A DNA stretch of 33,112 bases from Terriglobia bacterium (GCA_020073365.1 JAIQFL010000098.1:1-33112); one strand, 5' to 3'; shown: positions 5,955-14,336, numbered from the stretch's first letter. The notes: generated by a model from the sequence alone, not told the origin. Numbers and translations are program-made.

Positions 5955-7475
5955 CTACTGCGGCTGACCTGTCGCCGGATCGAGGATGAGCTTGTGGGCG
6001 CCTCCGCCCTCCTCAAAGTCGAACAGGCTCAGCAGCGGCCCCGCCATGGCGTCGAACGAAGACCCGCCGATCCGGCCCAAGCCCCAGTTGTCTTCGATGA
6101 ATCGCAGGATGGATGTCTGGTCGGTCACGGAGTGGTCCACAAAGTTGACCCGCGCAAAATGCGAAACCACCAGCAGAGGAATCCGTTGCCCGTAGCCGCA
6201 GCGGCCGGCTACGGCGTTGGGGCCCGCGGTTCCACAAGATCCCGTGCCGCTGAGGGCATCGGCGTCGGTGGCTGAGCCGCTGACGATGGGCGGCATCACA
6301 TGGTCGTACCAGCCGTCCGAATCGTCGTACGCAATAATCACGGCGGTGCTGCCCCAGAACGGCGAGAGCTCCAGCGCATTGATGGTATTGACCAGGAAGG
6401 TCTGCTCGTCGAGCGGGTTCGAATACAGGGCGTGGCCGTCCTGGTAGGCGGGAGCCTTCAGGAAACTCACGGCCGGCAGGTTTCCCGCATCCAATGCCTT
6501 GAAGAAATCGCCGATGTCGTACTGATGGTTGGCCTGATCCGCCTGGCCGATCATGGCGACCGAAGTGGGCCCGAGATGATGCGGATTGGCGGTCGATTGG
6601 TAAAACTGAAAGGGATTGTGGTTGGGAATGTAATCGGCCACCGATGCCGTGCCATCGAACTGCGTGTGCTGGGACGCGCAGACGGCCGTTCCATCAATGT
6701 TTCGGGGACTGGGGGCAAAGCCGCCCTGGAACCATCCCCACGTGATGCCCTTTTTGTTCAGCAGATCACCGACGTTGGAGCCCGCCATCGTGACGGTGTT
6801 CGCGGTATTGGGCACGCAGTCATCCAGTGCGGGGCGGATATCGCCAATCAGCGTGCCGCTGCGGATCACGGTTCCCGCGTTTCCCGTGTCGTGCACTACG
6901 GTGACGCCGCTGGTCTGGCCCGATATCAGATTGAGATGGCCCAGCGTGGATGGCCCAAACTCCGTGCTGAAGAAGTTATCGCTCATGGCAAAGTGCTGGG
7001 CATAATTCCAGAGCGCGGTGACGGTGTTGCCGTCGTAGTAGCTCATTACGAGTCCCTTGCCTTTGCCGGCATCGTTGCAGGTTGCGGTTGTTCCGCCGAG
7101 CAGGTCGACGAACTTGTCCATGAGCCCGCCGTCCATGGCCTTTTGTTCCGCGGTGTAGTCGTGATTCTGATCGCAGATGATCGCCTGCGAGCGGTTGAGC
7201 CGGAACGGTTGAACCGAATTGGGATTGTGCGTCATCAACGGTCCGGTGAGGCCGTTCACGCTGCCGGGCGGATGGTGGCCGATGTTTTGCGCCGTGAAAA
7301 CAGGCTCACCGGTCAGGTTTGCCGCAATCGGATACGTGGCGAAATAGTGATCGAACGAGACGTTTTCCTGGAAAATTACCACTACATGCTTGATGGGGGT
7401 GGCGGTTTGGGCGGCGGCCGTCCAGGTGCATCCCGCGATCGCGAGGCCGGCGAATAGAAGGTACTTCCATTGCAT
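5955..7475 (-). CDS. Secreted phosphoesterase-family protein (phospholipase C / acid phosphatase type)
   Basis: A 506-residue exported enzyme of the PF04185 phosphoesterase family, which hydrolyses phosphate esters such as phospholipids and belongs to the alkaline phosphatase-like fold. An N-terminal signal peptide is clear; IAGC at residues 12-15 could be a lipoprotein cleavage site, with AAAQ a possible ordinary site. Family landmarks are HVVVIFQENVSFDHYF near residue 30, the CDQNHDYTAEQ segment, FSTEFGPSTLGHLNLISGQT, YDDSDGWYDHVMPP, and the C-terminal DHSVTDQTSILRFIEDNW. Asp, His and Glu/Asn residues in these blocks are the expected metal ligands. The start is ATG at 7475 with AGGAG 10 bases upstream. 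The substrate cannot be decided from sequence. The next gene on the same strand begins 151 bp downstream. Confidence 0.9.
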   Translation of the reverse strand: MQWKYLLFAGLAIAGCTWTAAAQTATPIKHVVVIFQENVSFDHYFATYPIAANLTGEPVFTAQNIGHHPPGSVNGLTGPLMTHNPNSVQPFRLNRSQAIICDQNHDYTAEQKAMDGGLMDKFVDLLGGTTATCNDAGKGKGLVMSYYDGNTVTALWNYAQHFAMSDNFFSTEFGPSTLGHLNLISGQTSGVTVVHDTGNAGTVIRSGTLIGDIRPALDDCVPNTANTVTMAGSNVGDLLNKKGITWGWFQGGFAPSPRNIDGTAVCASQHTQFDGTASVADYIPNHNPFQFYQSTANPHHLGPTSVAMIGQADQANHQYDIGDFFKALDAGNLPAVSFLKAPAYQDGHALYSNPLDEQTFLVNTINALELSPFWGSTAVIIAYDDSDGWYDHVMPPIVSGSATDADALSGTGSCGTAGPNAVAGRCGYGQRIPLLVVSHFARVNFVDHSVTDQTSILRFIEDNWGLGRIGGSSFDAMAGPLLSLFDFEEGGGAHKLILDPATGQPQ

Positions 7476-7547
7476 CGATTAGATCTCCTATGTCGCCCTA
7501 CCGGCCCCGATGCGCGGGTATTCCCGAAGGCCCCAAAGTTAGCAGAT

Positions 7548-7570
7548 GCAAACAGTACGGAAACGTGCGC
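7548..7570 (+). repeat. 23-bp direct repeat, copy 1
   Basis: GCAAACAGTACGGAA-A-CGTGCGC differs from the copy at 8742-8764 by one base (22 of 23 identical), in the same orientation, 1,194 bp apart. Copy 2 is immediately upstream of the sugar kinase promoter. Copy 1 lies in a gene-poor stretch and is followed by a short gene remnant. The segment between the copies could be an insertion or the product of a tandem duplication. Confidence 0.7.
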
Positions 7571-7585
7571 TTTGGGGGGGAAGAA

Positions 7586-7688
7586 CCATGAAGAGCGCTG
7601 TCAGGCCGGGATCCAAGCGGCGGCCGGCGGGAAGGTCAAATACGTCTACCCTGACGGGCCGGACCACATCCACCTGAACGCCGACTGA
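7586..7688 (+). pseudogene. Remnant of the C-terminal end of an unidentified gene
   Basis: About 33 codons with strongly GC-rich third positions end at a TGA at 7688. The translation contains CQAGIQAAAGGKVKY followed by VYPDGPDHIHLNAD. Upstream of about 7585 the same frame loses coding character, and there is no start codon with a ribosome site. It begins about 15 bases after the first copy of the 23-bp repeat. I do not recognise the parent family. A chance reading frame cannot be excluded. Confidence 0.35.
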
Positions 7689-7757
7689 CTGAGGGCGCCA
7701 GATAGTCTGGCTGCCCGGGGCCAGATCTTCGCAAGAGGTTGTCGTGGATCTCGATCG

Positions 7758-8444
7758 CTACGGCGGCGTTGGTAAATCGCTCGCCTGCAATTTTGATCCT
7801 TCGTCCCAGACCGCCTCCAGCCCGGCTACTACGGCGGCGGACAGGGAATAGTTTGTACCATCGATGTTGAGGGTATCGGCTTTCATCAATTGCAAAAGCT
7901 GCGAGTAATCCCAATAGGTCGCGTTATGTGCGCCTCCGCGGGTCTGAATCACGTACCAGCCCTTTAGTCTCGGGCCGTTTGGAACATGGGTCTGATCGGC
8001 TTGTGCGTAAAATCCGTAATTCGTAGCTTTTCCTACCTTCGACAGGATCCACAACTTGTGAGATCCCGAGACCAGGTGGGCGGCATACGAAGGACCATAA
8101 GATTTGTCCAGTGTATCGACAGTATATTTCTCGAAATCGAGGAGATCCGGCGCCTGCGGCTTGTAGGTGAACTGCGTGGCCTGGTTGTGCGCCTGATCGG
8201 CTACGGCGCGCGTCAGCGGGAGCCAACCGAACTTTTTTGCGAAATCAAACGTCTCCTTGGCAGTGACCGGCAGGTAGAAACCGTCTTTTCGTAGCGGATT
8301 ACAGACCTTGACGGTCACATTGCCGACCGTCCCGTTTTGCATTTTGTACTCCAATTTTACGTCGTACCAATCGAAGTCGGCAGACGCAACCTTACCCAGA
8401 AGGTCGGCGCGCAACTTTACTAATTCCTGAGCGGTCTTACCCAT
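7758..8444 (-). CDS. Uncharacterised 228-residue protein
   Basis: Not assigned to a family. The start is taken as ATG at 8444 because the product then begins with a regular helix (GKTAQELVKLRADLLGKV); the frame stays open to 8537, but that extension looks non-coding. No Shine-Dalgarno site is obvious. Notable segments are FGWLPLTRAVADQAHNQA, KYTVDTLDKSYGPSYAAH, and GWYVIQTRGGAHNATYWDYS. There is no signal peptide or membrane helix. The conserved-looking Trp/Tyr/His pattern in the second half suggests a small globular, perhaps carbohydrate- or peptide-binding, domain, which is only a guess. It is a single-gene unit between two copies of a 23-bp direct repeat and opposes the sugar kinase operon. 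Confidence 0.68.
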   Translation of the reverse strand: MGKTAQELVKLRADLLGKVASADFDWYDVKLEYKMQNGTVGNVTVKVCNPLRKDGFYLPVTAKETFDFAKKFGWLPLTRAVADQAHNQATQFTYKPQAPDLLDFEKYTVDTLDKSYGPSYAAHLVSGSHKLWILSKVGKATNYGFYAQADQTHVPNGPRLKGWYVIQTRGGAHNATYWDYSQLLQLMKADTLNIDGTNYSLSAAVVAGLEAVWDEGSKLQASDLPTPP

Positions 8445-8741
8445 GCACAGTAACCGATGCGGTCTGCCGCTGATGCCTGTGGCATAAACTGGACGGCAGT
8501 CTCGGATCAATTCTAAAACAGAATGACGCGAAAGCAAGCCCGATTCTCAAAAAAAAAGAACGAGCGGACGGCAAGGTAAGGGCCTGATCCAGCGGAAAGA
8601 TGCTGTGCGCGCCGGAATGGGATCGAGCGAACCTGATATCCGCGGGTCGGAGCCCAACGCAAGTTCTCCTCGAACGTGCCCCCCGGCGAGTCCCGGAGGC
8701 CCTCCAGTACAGGTACGAATGCCTGTGCTGCCGCAGTAGAC

Positions 8742-8764
8742 GCAAACAGTACGGAATCGTGCGC
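8742..8764 (+). repeat. 23-bp direct repeat, copy 2
   Basis: Same word as 7548-7570 with one mismatch. It ends one base before the -10-like TACAAT of the sugar kinase gene (8766-8771), so it covers the position of its -35 region and could be a regulator-binding site. Confidence 0.7.
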
Positions 8765-8765
8765 G

Positions 8766-8780
8766 TACAATAGTCTTTCA
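8766..8780 (+). promoter_or_regulatory. Candidate -10 box of a leaderless transcript
   Basis: TACAAT at 8766-8771 is followed eight bases later by the ATG of the kinase gene, with no Shine-Dalgarno sequence between. Transcription starting 6-8 bases after the box would begin at or next to the ATG. No good -35 hexamer is visible at 17 bp. Confidence 0.5.
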
Positions 8781-9733
8781 TGCCGGAATTCGACGTCGTG
8801 GGCGTGGGGCTCAACGCCACCGATACGCTTCTCATCGTGCCCCACTTTCCCGCTTATGCCGGCAAGGTGCCGTTCCAGGAGGAGATTCTCAGCCCCGGTG
8901 GGCAAGTGGCCTCGGCGCTGGTGGCGTGCGCGCGCCTGGGCCTCCGCACCAAGTACATCGGGGCCATCGGCGACGATGAGCGCGGACGCATCCAACTGGA
9001 AAGCCTGCTCGGAACCGGTATCAACCTCGACCACGTGCAGCATTGCAGGAACTGCCCCAATCAATCGGCCTACATCATCATCGACCGCTCCACCGGCGAG
9101 CGCACGGTTCTCTGGCGGCATGACGATTGCCTGCGCATCGACCCGGAGCGGATCGCGCCGGAACAGATCGCGGGCGCGCGGCTCCTGCATATCGATGGCT
9201 TCGACACTCGCGCGGCGGCGCGCGCGGCGGAGATTGCGCGGAGCCACGGCATCCCCGTTACCGTCGATGTCGACACCATCTATCAGGGCTTCGACCGCGT
9301 GCTCCCGAATGTCGATTACCTGGTGGCCAGCTCCGAGTTCCCCACCGCCTGGACCGGCGTAAACGACCCGTTTGAGGCCCTCCAAACCATCCAGAACAAG
9401 TACGGCATGAAGGTGGCGGCCATGACGCTGGGCCCGCACGGGGCGCTGGCTCGGGAAGATGGGAGGTTCCACTACTCGCCCGCGTTCGTGGTGAACTGTG
9501 TGGATACCACGGGCGCGGGCGACGTGTTTCACGGGGCGTTCTGCTATGCTGTTTTGCAAGACATGCCGATGCGCGACGCTCTCGAATTCTCCAACGCCAT
9601 GGCGGCCCTCAATTGCACGGCCATCGGCGCCCGCGGCGGGGTGCGCGGGCTCCAGGAAATCCGTGTCCTGATGTCGAGGGGCGAGCGAAGATCGCACGAA
9701 GAAATCGCGAGGCGCGCGGCCTCCAAGACCTGA
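8780..9733 (+). CDS. PfkB-family carbohydrate kinase
   Basis: A 317-residue ribokinase/PfkB-type kinase, cytoplasmic, that phosphorylates a sugar or nucleoside with ATP. The family layout is complete: N-terminal Gly-rich substrate region with GGQVASALVACARLGL (residues 40-55), IGDDERGR lid-proximal segment (63-70), and signature 2 DTTGAGDVFHGAF at 242-254 with the catalytic base Asp248 and anion-hole Gly residues. The substrate cannot be read from the sequence. It heads an operon: its TGA is followed directly by the ATG of the rhomboid gene. The N-terminus begins at ATG 8780 without a Shine-Dalgarno site. A link to the thiol genes downstream is not obvious. Confidence 0.92.
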   Translation: MPEFDVVGVGLNATDTLLIVPHFPAYAGKVPFQEEILSPGGQVASALVACARLGLRTKYIGAIGDDERGRIQLESLLGTGINLDHVQHCRNCPNQSAYIIIDRSTGERTVLWRHDDCLRIDPERIAPEQIAGARLLHIDGFDTRAAARAAEIARSHGIPVTVDVDTIYQGFDRVLPNVDYLVASSEFPTAWTGVNDPFEALQTIQNKYGMKVAAMTLGPHGALAREDGRFHYSPAFVVNCVDTTGAGDVFHGAFCYAVLQDMPMRDALEFSNAMAALNCTAIGARGGVRGLQEIRVLMSRGERRSHEEIARRAASKT

Positions 9734-10402
9734 ATGTTTCCGCTACGCGATACACAGCCGAGCTACTCCAAGCCCGTGGTCACGGTCCTGCTGATCGCGA
9801 TCAATATCCTGGTGTTCCTATACGAACTCTCGCTCGACGACTATTCCCAGAACGCCTTCGTGGCCGCCTACGCCCTGGTGCCCGAGCACTTCCAACTCGT
9901 CAACGTCCTGACCTCGATGTTCCTCCACGGCGGCTGGATGCACGTGCTGGGCAATATGTGGTTCCTGTGGATTTTCGGAGACAACATCGAGGACATCCTG
10001 GGCCACACCAAGTACCTGGGGTTCTATCTTCTCTGCGGCGTGGTGGCGGCCATGACGCAGGTGGTTTTTAGTTTTTATTCGCGCGTTCCCATGGTGGGAG
10101 CGAGCGGCGCCATTGCCGGTGTGATGGGAGCGTACATGGTGAAGTTTCCGCATTCGCGCATCCGGACCGCGGTTTTCTTCATCTTCATCCTGTTCACGGA
10201 TATTCCGGCGTGGGTGATGCTGATCTACTGGTTTGCCATCCAGCTCTTCAGCGGCGTGGGAAGCCTGGGAGACACGCAGGCGAACCAGGGCGGCACGGCC
10301 TTTTTCGCGCACATCGGCGGCTTCATTGCCGGGATCGTCCTGGTCAACGTGATGGGCGCGCGCGAGCGCTATTCGAGCCGGCGCGATCTGTACTGGCGAT
10401 GA
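9734..10402 (+). CDS. Rhomboid-family intramembrane serine protease
   Basis: A 222-residue inner-membrane protease that cuts transmembrane helices of client proteins. Six membrane helices can be drawn (first at about 14-31). The catalytic Ser124 is in GASGAIAG, and the partner His193 is in FFAHIGGFIAG. The upstream HGGWMHVLGNMWFLWIFGD block (65-83) supplies the oxyanion Asn and the His pair. The length is that of a minimal six-helix rhomboid without a soluble domain. The ATG directly follows the kinase stop codon, and its own stop overlaps the next ATG by four bases, so translation is coupled along the operon. The substrate is unknown. Confidence 0.93.
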   Translation: MFPLRDTQPSYSKPVVTVLLIAINILVFLYELSLDDYSQNAFVAAYALVPEHFQLVNVLTSMFLHGGWMHVLGNMWFLWIFGDNIEDILGHTKYLGFYLLCGVVAAMTQVVFSFYSRVPMVGASGAIAGVMGAYMVKFPHSRIRTAVFFIFILFTDIPAWVMLIYWFAIQLFSGVGSLGDTQANQGGTAFFAHIGGFIAGIVLVNVMGARERYSSRRDLYWR

Positions 10403-10644
10403 AGCCGAAGGTCACTCTGTATACGCGGGCGGGCTGCTGTCTCTGCGAGGACGCCAAACAGGTGCTGTTGGAGGCTCGCCGCCACGTGGATTTCGATTAC
10501 GAAGAGTTCGATATCGATACCGATGCGGACCTGCGCCGCCTGTACAATGACGAAGTGCCGGTGATTGCGATCAACGGTCTGAAGGCCTTCAAGTACCGGG
10601 TGGATATGAAAGAATTCCTGAAGAAACTGGCGGCGCGCGCATGA
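10399..10644 (+). CDS. Small glutaredoxin/thioredoxin-fold protein
   Basis: An 81-residue protein of the DUF836/glutaredoxin-like kind. It has the beta strand KVTLYTR followed by the redox motif Cys13-Cys14-Leu15-Cys16 (AGCCLCEDAK), an alpha helix, the FDIDTDADL segment and the cis-proline strand DEVPVIAING (residues 51-60). It would exchange disulfides or transfer electrons to a partner protein or low-molecular-weight thiol. The start ATG overlaps the rhomboid stop (ATGA, 10399-10402); the longer in-frame reading upstream lies over rhomboid codons. The stop overlaps the next ATG in the same way. Its place directly before a BshB1-type deacetylase suggests work with bacillithiol, which is inference. 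Confidence 0.88.
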   Translation: MKPKVTLYTRAGCCLCEDAKQVLLEARRHVDFDYEEFDIDTDADLRRLYNDEVPVIAINGLKAFKYRVDMKEFLKKLAARA

Positions 10645-11351
10645 ATCTGGACGTTCTGGCGATCGCCGCGCATCCCGACGACGTGGAACAGACCTGCGGC
10701 GGCACGCTCATCCGCATGGCCGAGATGGGATACCGCACCGGCGTGCTGGATCTGACCGCCGGAGACATGGGTACGCGTGGCACGCCCGAACAGCGCGTGG
10801 CCGAATCCGAAGTAGCGGCCGGGCATCTGCTGCTCGGCTGGCGCGGCAACCAGCACATGCCCGACGCGCGCCTGGAGAACACCATCACCGCGCGCATGAC
10901 GCTCGCCATGCGGATCCGGGAGCTGAAACCGCGGGTGGTGATTCTGCCGTACTGGGAGGCACGCCATCCCGACCACTACCGCTGCGGGGAAATCGGATTT
11001 GAAGCCTGCTTCCTGGCCGGACTGAAGAAGCTGGACGAGTATTCGGAGCCTCATCGGCCGTCGAAAATCCTGTATTCCAGCCTGTATGCGGACGTAAAGC
11101 CATCGTTCATCGTGGATATCAGCGCGCAATTCGAGCGCCGCATGACGGCCCTGTTGAGCTACGTTTCGCAATATGGCGAGGCCGCCGAGGGCGGCGCTCT
11201 TTTCCCGAACGAGCCAGAGATTCGCGACCGGCTGGGCGCCATCGCCCGCTTTTACGGCAACCAGATCGGGGTGAAATACGGCGAGCCCTTTGTGGTGAAG
11301 GAGGCCATTCAGATCGACGATATCGTGGCCATGCCGGTAAGGTCGATGTAG
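10641..11351 (+). CDS. bshB1: BshB1-type N-acetylglucosaminyl-malate deacetylase (bacillithiol synthesis)
   Basis: A 236-residue LmbE/PIG-L-fold zinc deacetylase. In bacillithiol synthesis BshB1 removes the acetyl group from GlcNAc-malate before cysteine is added by BshC. The zinc-site motif AHPDDVEQTCGGTL (His11, Asp13, Asp14) and the second ligand motif ARHPDHYR (His112) are present. The stretch AGDMGTRGTPEQRVAES is a strong BshB1 marker, as is PYWEARHPDH. The length matches the family. ATG overlaps the upstream stop by four bases (10641-10644). Genes for BshA and BshC are not in this window. A mycothiol or other GlcNAc deacetylase is the alternative; the motif set favours BshB1. Confidence 0.88.
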   Translation: MNLDVLAIAAHPDDVEQTCGGTLIRMAEMGYRTGVLDLTAGDMGTRGTPEQRVAESEVAAGHLLLGWRGNQHMPDARLENTITARMTLAMRIRELKPRVVILPYWEARHPDHYRCGEIGFEACFLAGLKKLDEYSEPHRPSKILYSSLYADVKPSFIVDISAQFERRMTALLSYVSQYGEAAEGGALFPNEPEIRDRLGAIARFYGNQIGVKYGEPFVVKEAIQIDDIVAMPVRSM

Positions 11352-11367
11352 GTGGTCGGAATTACTG

Positions 11368-13995
11368 TCACCCCTGCCGCAGGGCGGAATTGGGATCGAT
11401 TCGCGCCGCGCGCGCCGCGCGCGCCGCGGGCAGCCACCCGGCGAACAGCGCTACTGTGATCATCCCCAAGGTGGCCGCACCCAGCACCCACGGATCGGTT
11501 GCGGTCATTCCGTAGAGCAGCCCATGCACCAGCCTTCCGGCTGCCAACGCCCCTGGGACACCAACAATCACACCCGCGCCGATGAGGCGCAGCGATTCGC
11601 CCAATGCCAGCCGCCGGATATCGCCCGGCCGCGCTCCCAACGCCATGCGAATGCCGATCTCGCTGGTCCGCCGCGTAATGCTGTAGGCCATTACGCCATA
11701 CAGCCCAACGGCCGCGAGCAGTGCCGCCAGCGCTCCGAACGCCGCCGACAGATACGCGATCAGGCGCTCGCGGGAGATCATCGAGCTCACTGCGGTTTCG
11801 AGCGTGCTGGAGTATTCGATCCCGGCCGATGAGTCTGCCTGCCCGAGTTCGGTACGGACCAGGCGCGTGAGCTGCGCCGGGTTCAATCCCGCCCGCACCA
11901 GCAGCGTCCCTTCCAAGCCGTCCAATTGTAGCTCGGGCAGGTACACCACCGGCCAAACGCGCTCCTTCACGCCCTGATGCTTCACATCCCGCACGACCCC
12001 GACGATCTCCGTCGGCGCCGGCTTCCTGCTCCCGGTGTCGAAGAAGTGGCCGACCGCCGACTCCCCTTGGAAGTATTTTCGGGCAAAGGTCTCATTCACC
12101 ACCGCAACGGGCGCTCGGGTCTTGTCGTCGCGGATCTCTAGGGTGCGTCCCGCCAGCAGCGGGATGCCCAGGGTCTCAAAAAACTCCGGTCCCACACCGA
12201 ACATTTGGACCTCCGCATCCGAATCGCCGGGCAGTCTCTTGCCGTCTATCAAACTCAAGGTTCTCCCCCAGAGGCCGTGTTCATAGATGCCGGATGAAGT
12301 ATAAGTCACGGAAATCCCCTGGTGTGCGGCGAGCCTCTCGAACACCTCGCGCGCCACCTGTGCGCGGTGTTCTTTTGTCGCCGCGCGCGGAAAAGAGAAT
12401 TCGAATGCCGTTACATGCTCCGGCCGGAATCCCAGATCGGTGGCCGCCAATCCATGGAGCGTCTTGAGAAACAGGCCGGCGCCCGCCACCAGGATGAGGG
12501 AGAGAGCCAGTTGGCCCGCGACCAGCAGTTTCCGCCCGAAGCTGCGCTCGGTGACGCGCATGCCGTCGTGGCGCAATCCGCCGGTACCCGTTCTCCATGC
12601 CCGCCACACCGGACCGGCGCCGCAAAGTAGCGCCGTCGCGATAGCCATGAGAGCGGCCAATGCAAGCACGGTCCCATCGGGCCGTAAGTCAAAATCCAGC
12701 GGGACCCGTGAGGGCGGCAGCAACTGCAGCAGCAGACGGCAACCGCCGATGCCGATGGCGAGTCCCAGAGCCGTCCCCGCTAACGCGAGCGTCAGGCTCT
12801 CACTCAGCAGTTGGCTCGCCAGCCGGGCGCGGCCTGCGCCGAGCGCCAGCCGAACCGCGATCTCCTGCCGCCGTGAGACGTTGCGCGCCAGCAGAAGGTT
12901 GGCGACGTTGGCGCACGAGATCAGCAGAACCACCCCAACGATCCCCATCAGCACGATCAGCGCGCGCTCGTATGCACGGCCTTGGGTGGCTAAGCCGGAT
13001 GCGGCGGGGCGCAACCGGATGCGTTGCGACTTGAGGCTCCGAATATAGCGTGTCGCTGTGGCGCGTGGCAACTCTTCCTCGGCGATATGCCGCCGAAACC
13101 GCGCCTCGACGGCCGCTTGCACCAGGCTTGCCTCCTTCGTACGCACCATCGCCGAGAGCCAATTGGAATTTATGCCATCCGCCACAAATTGTTTGTCCGC
13201 CACCTTGGTCGGGACCCAGACGTCCGTAACCATGCCCGCCTCCACGCCACGAAAACCCGCCTGCGCGACTCCGATGACGCGGAACGGCAGCTCCTGGTAT
13301 TGAACGATCCTCCCGACAATCGAAGGATCCGCATGAAAGCGCCGCACCCAAAACGAGTGGCTGAGGACGATCACGGGCTGATTCGCTTCGTCGTCCTTCG
13401 GATCGAGAAGCCGGCCCATGGCAGCTTTGACTTCGAGGGCCGAAAAGTATTCACCCGAAATTGCCTCGCCGATCACTCGCTCCTGCTCGGTCGCGGCGAC
13501 GCTGAATCGGCGTGGTCCAACGGAGCCGGATGCGAACAGCTTACCGTAGGGCGCCACCGCATCGCGGAGTTCCTGATAGAGCACCCATGAATAACCCCAA
13601 ACCTGCACCTCACCATCGCTTCGCACCAGGTGGAAAAGCTCGCCCGGCCTCGCTACCGGCAAGGGTTTCCAGAGCGCGGCGTCGAGCAGCGTGAAGATGG
13701 CCGCATTGGCGCCGATGCCGAGCGCAATCGAAACCACAGCAGTCATAGTGAATACCGGGCTCGCGCGCAGTGTGCGCACAGCGTATCGCACATCGGCCCA
13801 CAGCGTTCCGAGCCAGTGCAGCGTGCGCAGTTCCCGGCACTCTTCGCGGACCTGCGCCGGCCCTCCAAACAGCAGGATTGCCTGACGTCTGGCTTCGCCG
13901 GGCGCCATCCCGGCGCGCAGATTCTCCTCCACCTGGGTTTCGATGTGGAAGCGTAGCTCCTTCTCGATTTCCCGGTCCCTCCGGTTCCACCACAT
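11368..13995 (-). CDS. ADOP-type ABC permease (MacB/FtsX-like, full length)
   Basis: An 875-residue integral membrane protein of the acidobacterial duplicated orphan permease type, related to MacB permease subunits but without an adjacent ATPase. The N-terminal 60 residues form the family prefix (ELRFHIETQVEENLRAGM, then ARRQAILLFGG). Two repeats follow, each with one membrane helix, a large periplasmic MacB-type domain and an FtsX block of three helices: VVSIALGIGANAAIFTLLD near residue 85, CANVANLLLARNVSRRQEIA near 385, RRTSEIGIRMALGARPGDI near 775. It ends with the typical ARAARIDPNSALRQG. The start is ATG at 13995 with TAGGAGC before it, nine bases after the PadR stop codon; the longer frame toward 14367 runs over PadR codons. 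The substrate is unknown. Confidence 0.92.
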   Translation of the reverse strand: MWWNRRDREIEKELRFHIETQVEENLRAGMAPGEARRQAILLFGGPAQVREECRELRTLHWLGTLWADVRYAVRTLRASPVFTMTAVVSIALGIGANAAIFTLLDAALWKPLPVARPGELFHLVRSDGEVQVWGYSWVLYQELRDAVAPYGKLFASGSVGPRRFSVAATEQERVIGEAISGEYFSALEVKAAMGRLLDPKDDEANQPVIVLSHSFWVRRFHADPSIVGRIVQYQELPFRVIGVAQAGFRGVEAGMVTDVWVPTKVADKQFVADGINSNWLSAMVRTKEASLVQAAVEARFRRHIAEEELPRATATRYIRSLKSQRIRLRPAASGLATQGRAYERALIVLMGIVGVVLLISCANVANLLLARNVSRRQEIAVRLALGAGRARLASQLLSESLTLALAGTALGLAIGIGGCRLLLQLLPPSRVPLDFDLRPDGTVLALAALMAIATALLCGAGPVWRAWRTGTGGLRHDGMRVTERSFGRKLLVAGQLALSLILVAGAGLFLKTLHGLAATDLGFRPEHVTAFEFSFPRAATKEHRAQVAREVFERLAAHQGISVTYTSSGIYEHGLWGRTLSLIDGKRLPGDSDAEVQMFGVGPEFFETLGIPLLAGRTLEIRDDKTRAPVAVVNETFARKYFQGESAVGHFFDTGSRKPAPTEIVGVVRDVKHQGVKERVWPVVYLPELQLDGLEGTLLVRAGLNPAQLTRLVRTELGQADSSAGIEYSSTLETAVSSMISRERLIAYLSAAFGALAALLAAVGLYGVMAYSITRRTSEIGIRMALGARPGDIRRLALGESLRLIGAGVIVGVPGALAAGRLVHGLLYGMTATDPWVLGAATLGMITVALFAGWLPAARAARAARIDPNSALRQG

Positions 13996-14003
13996 ACGTG
14001 CTC

Positions 14004-14336
14004 CTATTCCGCGGTGCGCATAATCATCGCTACGGCCCCCGCCAGACGCTCCCAATTCACCTGTTCGGCATCGAGCTGCTTGCGCCCGGCGCGTGTCAGC
14101 GAATAGAATTTTGCTTCCCGCCCGCCGACCTCCCGCCACTCTGCCGATAACAGGCCACGCTTCTCGAGGCGATGCAGCGCCGGATACAGCGAGCCCTGCT
14201 GCACCTGTAAAACCTCGCGAGAAATCTGAGTGATCCGCTGCGCGATCGCGTACCCATGGATTGGTCCCAGCGCCACGATCTTGAGCACGAGCATGTCCAG
14301 GGTGCCTTGCAGCAGATCCGATCTTTTCGTGTCCAT
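14004..14336 (-). CDS. PadR-family transcriptional regulator
   Basis: A 110-residue winged-helix repressor. The family core is plain: LLQGTLDMLVLKIVALGPIH, then GYAIAQRITQISREVLQVQQ, then GSLYPALHRLEKRGLLSAEW. The C-terminal helices (AGRKQLDAEQVNWERLAGAV) mediate dimer formation. It ends nine bases before the ADOP permease start, so the two share a transcript and PadR probably controls it. This PadR-ADOP pairing is very common in Acidobacteriota. A candidate operator region lies at about 14337-14365 (ATGAGCTACATATTAA), but no clear palindrome can be defended. The start is ATG at 14336 with a poor ribosome site. Confidence 0.93.
   Translation of the reverse strand: MDTKRSDLLQGTLDMLVLKIVALGPIHGYAIAQRITQISREVLQVQQGSLYPALHRLEKRGLLSAEWREVGGREAKFYSLTRAGRKQLDAEQVNWERLAGAVAMIMRTAE

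Noticed and set aside
5804..6016. Longer start for the 199-residue protein
   Set aside because: The extension overlaps the phosphoesterase end and is Arg/Ser-rich without coding character; GGGAGG supports 5803.
6300..7457. 385-codon plus-strand frame opposite the phosphoesterase
   Set aside because: It mirrors the codons of the phosphoesterase and shows no recognisable motif.
8513..9697. 394-codon minus-strand frame opposite the sugar kinase
   Set aside because: The opposite strand has a complete PfkB kinase with catalytic Asp; this frame is a shadow.
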